From contig JADGHD010000023.1 in NCBI GenBank assembly GCA_019689615.1, positions 1-19,112 on the forward strand: a stretch of 19,112 nt of DNA, written 5' to 3'. The translations under genes and the position numbers were made by a program. Positions within the stretch are counted from its first letter, which is position 1; the number at the start of each line of letters is the position of its first letter. Positions 14,694 to 19,112 of the stretch are shown here, piece after piece. Origin of the DNA: Frankia sp. GTDB taxonomy: Bacteria > Actinomycetota > Actinomycetes > Frankiales > Frankiaceae. The notes below the pieces were generated by a model, which saw nothing but the letters and a program-made list of their open reading frames with translations, was not told the DNA's origin and searched no databases.

Positions 14694-15797
14694 GTGAACT
14701 CGCAGTGGCATCCTGAGTCGGACGTTCCAGGTCAGCCCCGGCGGCTGCCGCACCACGCGGTCATGCTCGCGGTCGACATCAAGGACTTCAGCGGCCGGCC
14801 CGGAGCGGACCACCAGCGGCTGACCATGGCCATTCCGGACATTCTTGACGGGGCGCTGCGGCGCTGCGGCCTCGGCCATCTCGTCGGAGCGCACCGATTC
14901 GACCAGTCCAGCGGCGACGGCTGGCTGCGCGGCTATGACCCGACCGTCACCACGTTCCTCATCAACCCGTTCCTCGCCGCGCTGCAGGCGGAGCTGTCCG
15001 ACTGCAACCATCGGGGCGCGCACGGCATCAGGGCCACGCATCCGTTGCGGATGCGGGTGAGCATCCATCTCGGGCCGGTCGACGACTCCGGCCACAATCT
15101 GGCCGGGGACGGCAGCGGTGACGCGCGCGTCGCCACCCGTCGGCTGCTTGACGCCGAATCCGTGCGCGACCTGCTGGAGCGGTCCGACCCGTCCGCCACC
15201 TATGTCGCCGCGATCCTCTCGGCGCGCGTGTACGAGGACGCGATCCTGACCAACTACGCGGCGATGCCCGCGGCCCTGTTCCACCAGGTGCCGGTCCAGG
15301 TGAAGACCTACCGGGACTTCGGCTATCTGTATGTGCCCCAGGTGTCGGGCCGTCTGCTCACCGAGGGCCTCGGCGGTACACAGCCGGGCGGGCCCGCCGA
15401 TCCGCCGGCCTCGCCGGCGCCCGACCGCGGGGACGGTGGCCCGAACAGCCCGGCCCGGCCCGGGGCCAGAAAGGACGAGCAGAAGAAGGGCAAGACCAGG
15501 TCGGCCGTACCCAGGAGCGTCCGGAGCGGAGGCGTCGACGGCACCATCAGCGCCTCGACCGTCATCGCTGGGCACAACCACGGCTCGATCACGTCCGGTT
15601 CTCACTTCGCTGGTCCCGTGGGCGCTCAGGTCAGCGGCGGCGAGGTCCGTGACATCACGATCGGCGACGTTGCCGCCAACCGTTTCCACGACAGCCGCGA
15701 CGAGCGGGACGCGCGTGACTCAGCTGCCATTCGTGACACCGATGGGATGGGCCGGTCCCACCGCGCCGGACAGGCTGGCGAGGAGACCGGCCGATGA
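14694..15797 (+). CDS. class III nucleotidyl-cyclase-like protein with C-terminal glycine-rich signalling motif
   Basis: A 367-residue protein. Residues about 20-215 resemble the cyclase-like domain found in actinobacterial conflict systems: 'AVDIKDFSG' supplies a first metal Asp (D28) and 'SSGDGW' a second (D75). Then follow 'LRMRVSIHLGPV' and 'RRLLDAE', with a terminal strand 'FGYLYVP'. The Asn of the transition-state Asn-Arg pair appears to be Val146, and the purine-selecting Lys is absent, so activity is uncertain. Residues 216-275 are a disordered Pro/Gly/Lys linker. Residues 279-299 hold a glycine-rich motif repeated in the next gene, and the charged tail has no clear domain. The start GTG 14694 has GGAGGG at 14682-14687. 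The stop overlaps the NTPase start (ATGA). Function is inferred as an effector or second-messenger component. Confidence 0.78.
   Translation: MNSQWHPESDVPGQPRRLPHHAVMLAVDIKDFSGRPGADHQRLTMAIPDILDGALRRCGLGHLVGAHRFDQSSGDGWLRGYDPTVTTFLINPFLAALQAELSDCNHRGAHGIRATHPLRMRVSIHLGPVDDSGHNLAGDGSGDARVATRRLLDAESVRDLLERSDPSATYVAAILSARVYEDAILTNYAAMPAALFHQVPVQVKTYRDFGYLYVPQVSGRLLTEGLGGTQPGGPADPPASPAPDRGDGGPNSPARPGARKDEQKKGKTRSAVPRSVRSGGVDGTISASTVIAGHNHGSITSGSHFAGPVGAQVSGGEVRDITIGDVAANRFHDSRDERDARDSAAIRDTDGMGRSHRAGQAGEETGR
15528..15590 (+). other. shared glycine-rich motif, copy 1 (C-terminal tail of the cyclase-like protein)
   Basis: Residues 279-299 of the cyclase-like protein begin GGVDGTI and continue with VI, G, N and G at fixed spacing. 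They are identical at 13 of 21 positions to residues 47-67 of the NTPase encoded next. A second glycine-rich segment follows ('GAQVSGGEVRDITIGD'). The pattern resembles short beta-arch amyloid signalling motifs found at effector C-termini. Confidence 0.7.
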
Positions 15798-18391
15798 CGG
15801 AGCCGGCAGAGTACGACGACATCGGGGACGACACGTACGACGACGCACCCAGTGCGCCGCCGTATGACGATGACGCGTTCCTCGACGAGGAGCCTGACGG
15901 CGGATTCGGTGGTCGCGCGTCGGTCAGGATGGGCGGGGTTGACGGCACCATCCAGGCAACGGCCGTCATCGGCGGCGAGAACCGCGGCCTCGTTCAGGAG
16001 CGGGGCAACCAGAGCAGCACGACCGTCAGCGGCGACGTGGGAACCGTCGTCAACCAGCCATCGGTCATAGCGATCTTCTCAGAACAGGAGAATACGGCCC
16101 TGTACTCGGTGCTGGGCCTGACCCGCCAGGGCATCGTGCGGACGCGGGACGGCCGCTGGATGCGGCACCGGTTCGTCCCGCCGGACGGCTTCGGGAAAGC
16201 GGTCGCGGTTCTCCGGAGAAAGCGCGTGGTCCTGCTGACCGGCCAGCCTGGCAGTGGACGGTCCACCGCCGCGATGATGGCGCTCCTGTCCGCCGCGTCG
16301 GCGGGTCGGTCGACCGTGGGCCCGGGCGCTGGTGAGACTCGCGGCGGGAGGACGGGCGGCGGGGAGGCTGTCGGCCGCGCCTTCTCCGCCGACCGCTTCT
16401 CCGTCGGCCGGGCCCCGGGGGCGGGAGAACCGGCCGAAGCGGCCGAGGGGACCATCCGCGACCTGACACCGTTCGAGGAAGCCGGCGAGGGCAGAGGGTC
16501 CTGGCTCCGGCCGGACGAGATCCAGCCGGGTGATCGGCTGCGGCTCGACCTGTCGCGCGCGACCGAGATCCTCCGAGACGGGGACACGGAGCGGCTGCTC
16601 GACCTGGTCGGCGCCGTGCGCTCCAGAACAGCATGGCTCGCCGTCGTGGTTTCGGAAGGACTCCTGCGGGCGCTTCCGTCCGAGCTTTCCGATTACCACG
16701 TCTCCCTCGGTCGCCCGGCTACGGCTGCCGTGCTGGCCAGCTACCTGCGGGCCGACGGGCTCGACCGCCCGCAGCCCGAACTGGAGGCGGAGATTCGCGG
16801 CATCGACCAGGCCAGCCGGCTTGACGCGCTCAGCATGGAGCTGATTGCCCGCATCGCCCAGGGCGCGCCCCGCCCAGCGGACGGGAGGCTCCCGGAGCCC
16901 CTGCCGCAGTGGCTGCCGGCAGCCATCCAGGCGGCGCTCGGAGACGAGGTCAGGCTTTTCCACGAGTTCGCCAGACAAACGAAACCTGATCGGGAGGACG
17001 AAACCGCATGGCGGATCCGAGTGGCCTGCGTGGCGATGCTGGAGGGAGCCAGCGTCCCGATGATCACGTTCGCCGAGCGGGAGCTGGTGCGGCTCTGCGG
17101 ACCCGCCAGCTCGCCGGAGCAGGAGACGCATCCGTTCGAGCGGCCGGAGCTTGAAGCATGGCTGAAGTCTGCCGACGCCGTCCGTGTCGGTAACCCGGCC
17201 GCCCGGCACAGCCAGGTGCAATTTGCGCGGCCGGCATACGGCATCGCCGCCCGCCGCTACTTCTGGACCCAGCACCCCCACCTCGCCGACGTCTACCTCG
17301 CCTGGTTCGATCGGCTGGCGCGCGAAGCCTCCGGGCGTGGCCCGGCCGGGCAGGCGGTGACGACGCTGCTGGCGGCGAGGATCGCCGAACAGATGCTCGC
17401 CACCGCGGCCGTCGACGAGCTGCTGTGGCTGAGCCGCCGCTGGATGAGGGTCTCCGACAGGGCGTACATCAAGGCCGCGGTCATGGTGCTGCGTCTCGGC
17501 CTGGAGGACGACGCGGGCGGCGAACAGGTCCGGCAGGCGTTCTACCAGTGGTCGCGAGCGTCGGTGCTGCCCGCCAACTGGGCTGTGGCCGTCATCGGCC
17601 TCTGCGTGAACCCGCTGGCGGTGAACCATCCGTATGCGGCGGTCACCCGGCTGCTGCACTTCCTCGGCCACACCCGGGAGGATGTCGGCGCGACCGCGGT
17701 GAAGGCGCTCGTCGACCTTGCGGACCGAGAGGATCGCCACCGCCTGGTGCTGGGCCGCGTGCTGCGGCTCCTCGCGGACGCGCCACCCGTTCGGGACACC
17801 GTCGCCGACGGCGGCGACAGGCAACAGCTCAGCAGGCAGGAACGTCGATACCGACAGGCCACGAAGGTCTTCCTGAAACTCGCCGCCGTCGACCGGCTCA
17901 CCCGCGGGTATCCGGAGATCATTAAAGGCTCCTCGGATACCGGCGTCGGACCGCCTGACAACGGCTCGGTGCCGACCAGGGGGCCGGAGCCGACCTGGAC
18001 ATTGGCAGAGACGTCTCGCGCCGAGCTGGCCGGGGCCTGGCGGGTGGCGCTGGAACGGTCGGACGACCGTGAGGCGCTGACCGTGCGGCTGGCGGACTGG
18101 CTGGCGGCGGCAGCGGGCGCATCCGCCTTGGAGCAGCTCCTCGACATCCTGGTGGCGGCGTGCGGACGGCGCCTCATGTTGCAGAACCGGCTGGCCGACC
18201 TGGCCTTGGCCGCGACCAGGGTTCCGACGGCGATGATCCCGACGCCGGTGAGTCCCTCCGTCCGCTATCAGGCGTATCTCCGACTGCTGAATCGGATCGT
18301 GCACGGTGATGAGCCCGCCTCGGATGCCGTGCCCACCTGGCTGGGCTGGGACCCGGACGGGGAGACGGTCGAGGGGATGGCGGAGAAATGA
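15794..18391 (+). CDS. STAND/NLR-like P-loop NTPase with helical-repeat C-terminus
   Basis: An 865-residue protein. Residues 1-40 are very acidic. Residues 47-67 are the glycine-rich motif shared with the upstream protein, and a second such stretch ('TTVSGDVGTVVNQ') follows. The P-loop GQPGSGRST lies at 150-158, with Arg156 replacing the usual Walker A lysine. Residues about 172-235 are a Gly/Arg/Glu-rich insertion. 'DRLRLDLS' (D252) and 'AWLAVVVSE' look like later core strands, without an acidic Walker B pair. From about 450 on the protein is all-helical, with HEAT/ARM-like repeats ('AAVTRLLHFLGHTREDVGATAVKALVDLAD'). The architecture suggests a sensor NTPase that gathers effectors through the N-terminal motif. 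It starts at ATG 15794, overlapping the previous stop, and is coupled to the membrane protein downstream. Confidence 0.85.
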   Translation: MTEPAEYDDIGDDTYDDAPSAPPYDDDAFLDEEPDGGFGGRASVRMGGVDGTIQATAVIGGENRGLVQERGNQSSTTVSGDVGTVVNQPSVIAIFSEQENTALYSVLGLTRQGIVRTRDGRWMRHRFVPPDGFGKAVAVLRRKRVVLLTGQPGSGRSTAAMMALLSAASAGRSTVGPGAGETRGGRTGGGEAVGRAFSADRFSVGRAPGAGEPAEAAEGTIRDLTPFEEAGEGRGSWLRPDEIQPGDRLRLDLSRATEILRDGDTERLLDLVGAVRSRTAWLAVVVSEGLLRALPSELSDYHVSLGRPATAAVLASYLRADGLDRPQPELEAEIRGIDQASRLDALSMELIARIAQGAPRPADGRLPEPLPQWLPAAIQAALGDEVRLFHEFARQTKPDREDETAWRIRVACVAMLEGASVPMITFAERELVRLCGPASSPEQETHPFERPELEAWLKSADAVRVGNPAARHSQVQFARPAYGIAARRYFWTQHPHLADVYLAWFDRLAREASGRGPAGQAVTTLLAARIAEQMLATAAVDELLWLSRRWMRVSDRAYIKAAVMVLRLGLEDDAGGEQVRQAFYQWSRASVLPANWAVAVIGLCVNPLAVNHPYAAVTRLLHFLGHTREDVGATAVKALVDLADREDRHRLVLGRVLRLLADAPPVRDTVADGGDRQQLSRQERRYRQATKVFLKLAAVDRLTRGYPEIIKGSSDTGVGPPDNGSVPTRGPEPTWTLAETSRAELAGAWRVALERSDDREALTVRLADWLAAAAGASALEQLLDILVAACGRRLMLQNRLADLALAATRVPTAMIPTPVSPSVRYQAYLRLLNRIVHGDEPASDAVPTWLGWDPDGETVEGMAEK
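15932..15994 (+). other. shared glycine-rich motif, copy 2 (N-terminus of the NTPase)
   Basis: Residues 47-67 of the NTPase start GGVDGTI, the same seven residues as in the upstream protein. VI, G, N and G are conserved at identical spacing (13/21 overall). Synonymous positions differ (for example GTT versus GTC for the Val), so this is not a recent DNA copy. Conservation acts on the protein motif. Confidence 0.7.
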
Positions 18392-19112
18392 CCTTCATGG
18401 TGGGGCAGCCGCGCTACGAGCGCCTGCTCTCCGCGGCCGGAGTGATCGTCGCTCTGTGTCTTGTCCTCGCCGTACTCGTCGGGATGCCGCGGTGGATGCT
18501 GCTGTTCGCTGGCGCGGCCCTTGCGGCCGTCCTGTACGGGTGGTCGCGTACCCGGGAAGGGCTGGTTGGCGCATGGCGCCCCGACAGGCCGCCGGAGCCG
18601 GCGGCCCCTCCTGTCGAACCGATCGAGCGGTCCGGGCGGTTTGACGACCGGGTGCCCAGCGCCGAGCGGGGCTTCCCGTTCACGCTCTCGTACACCGCGC
18701 GGTGGCTGACGAATCCCGACCTGCGCGCCGACGTGGGTGAGTCCGTGGTTCGTGATCTTGTGGGCCGTCGGGCCTGCGCGGTCACGACGCGGGTGACTGT
18801 CGGTGATTCCGAGCTGGCTGCCGACCTGCTCCTCGCGGCGCTGTGCGACGGATCGCTGACCGACGCCGCCGACCGCGGAGTGGAGGCGGTGACGGTGCGG
18901 GACGTGAAGGTGCGGGTGGACCGGGATACCGACGAGCGGTGGCGTGCCCTGGCCGCGTGGCGGCGCGAGGTGGAACTGGCGAAGGCGCGGCGCGACCATC
19001 TCGACCAGCTGGTACGGACGAGCCCTCGCGAGATGTTGCTGTGGCATCTCGCGCAGCAGCCGGATCTGAAAAAGGCCGCCGACATGATCGAGCCGGTCAG
19101 CCGACTGCTGAA
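18388..19112 (+). CDS. two-helix membrane protein, incomplete at the window edge
   Basis: The frame opens at ATG 18388, overlapping the NTPase stop (ATGA), and runs without a stop to the window end (241 codons seen). Two transmembrane helices lie at about 13-33 and 36-52, separated by a tight turn ('VGMPRW'), so most of the chain should face one side, probably the cytoplasm. A Pro-rich linker (about 60-80) leads to a soluble domain with 'FPFTLSYTARWL' and 'GVEAVTVRDVKVRVD', then a long charged helix ('AAWRREVELAKARRDHLDQL'). That order loosely recalls SPFH/band-7 proteins, but I do not recognise the family firmly. It may anchor the NTPase or act as a second effector. Confidence 0.8.
   Translation, partial: MTFMVGQPRYERLLSAAGVIVALCLVLAVLVGMPRWMLLFAGAALAAVLYGWSRTREGLVGAWRPDRPPEPAAPPVEPIERSGRFDDRVPSAERGFPFTLSYTARWLTNPDLRADVGESVVRDLVGRRACAVTTRVTVGDSELAADLLLAALCDGSLTDAADRGVEAVTVRDVKVRVDRDTDERWRALAAWRREVELAKARRDHLDQLVRTSPREMLLWHLAQQPDLKKAADMIEPVSRLL

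Noticed and set aside
1..19112. CRISPR arrays, tRNA or rRNA genes, insertion sequences, phage attachment sites
   Set aside because: No regularly spaced repeats, cloverleaf-like segments, transposase motifs or paired terminal repeats were seen on reading both strands.

Overview
The window is high-GC DNA with tightly packed genes, frequent ATGA/GTGA/TGATG start-stop overlaps and GTG starts. This fits an actinomycete. The right-hand genes (Crp-type regulator, cyclase-like protein and STAND-like NTPase, each in an actinomycete style) favour a filamentous, multicellular lineage such as the Frankia/Streptomyces type, but the species cannot be fixed from the sequence alone.

Positions 1-4274 (+ strand): an IclR-family regulator, then a complete class I cytochrome P450 system (P450, small 3Fe-4S-type ferredoxin with a C-x2-H-x2-C motif, FAD ferredoxin reductase) joined by 4-bp overlaps, followed by a LysR-type regulator. 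A perfect 13-bp palindrome lies between the IclR gene and the P450.

Positions 4331-6880: a TetR-family repressor (- strand) diverges from a 14-helix-type MFS transporter (+), which ends in a strong GC-rich hairpin.

Positions 6881-13587 (+ strand): a six-gene catabolic operon. It encodes a phosphotriesterase-fold protein that has lost five of six metal ligands, an intact phosphotriesterase-family hydrolase, an FAD aromatic-type monooxygenase, an HSL-type alpha/beta esterase, a metallo-beta-lactamase-fold hydrolase and a CocE/NonD-type hydrolase. The operon promoter region and the MFS promoter region share a 31-bp element (23/31 identical), so the transporter and the hydrolases are probably one regulon, with the TetR protein as the obvious candidate regulator. 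Together with the P450 this looks like uptake or export plus oxidative and hydrolytic breakdown of an ester- or lactone-containing compound. The substrate is not evident.

Positions 13588-19112 (+ strand): a different kind of module. A Crp/Fnr-type regulator with an unusual insertion in its cyclic-nucleotide pocket is followed by a Crp-like site. Next comes a tightly coupled trio: a class III nucleotidyl-cyclase-like protein, a large P-loop NTPase with a helical-repeat C-terminus, and a two-helix membrane protein cut by the window edge. The C-terminal tail of the cyclase-like protein and the N-terminus of the NTPase carry the same glycine-rich motif (13/21 identical). That arrangement matches effector/NLR pairs that signal through matching amyloid-like motifs. 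This is the strongest candidate for an undescribed system here: an immune or conflict module in which a cyclase-like effector is recruited by an NTPase, possibly with a cyclic-nucleotide-responsive regulator next to it.
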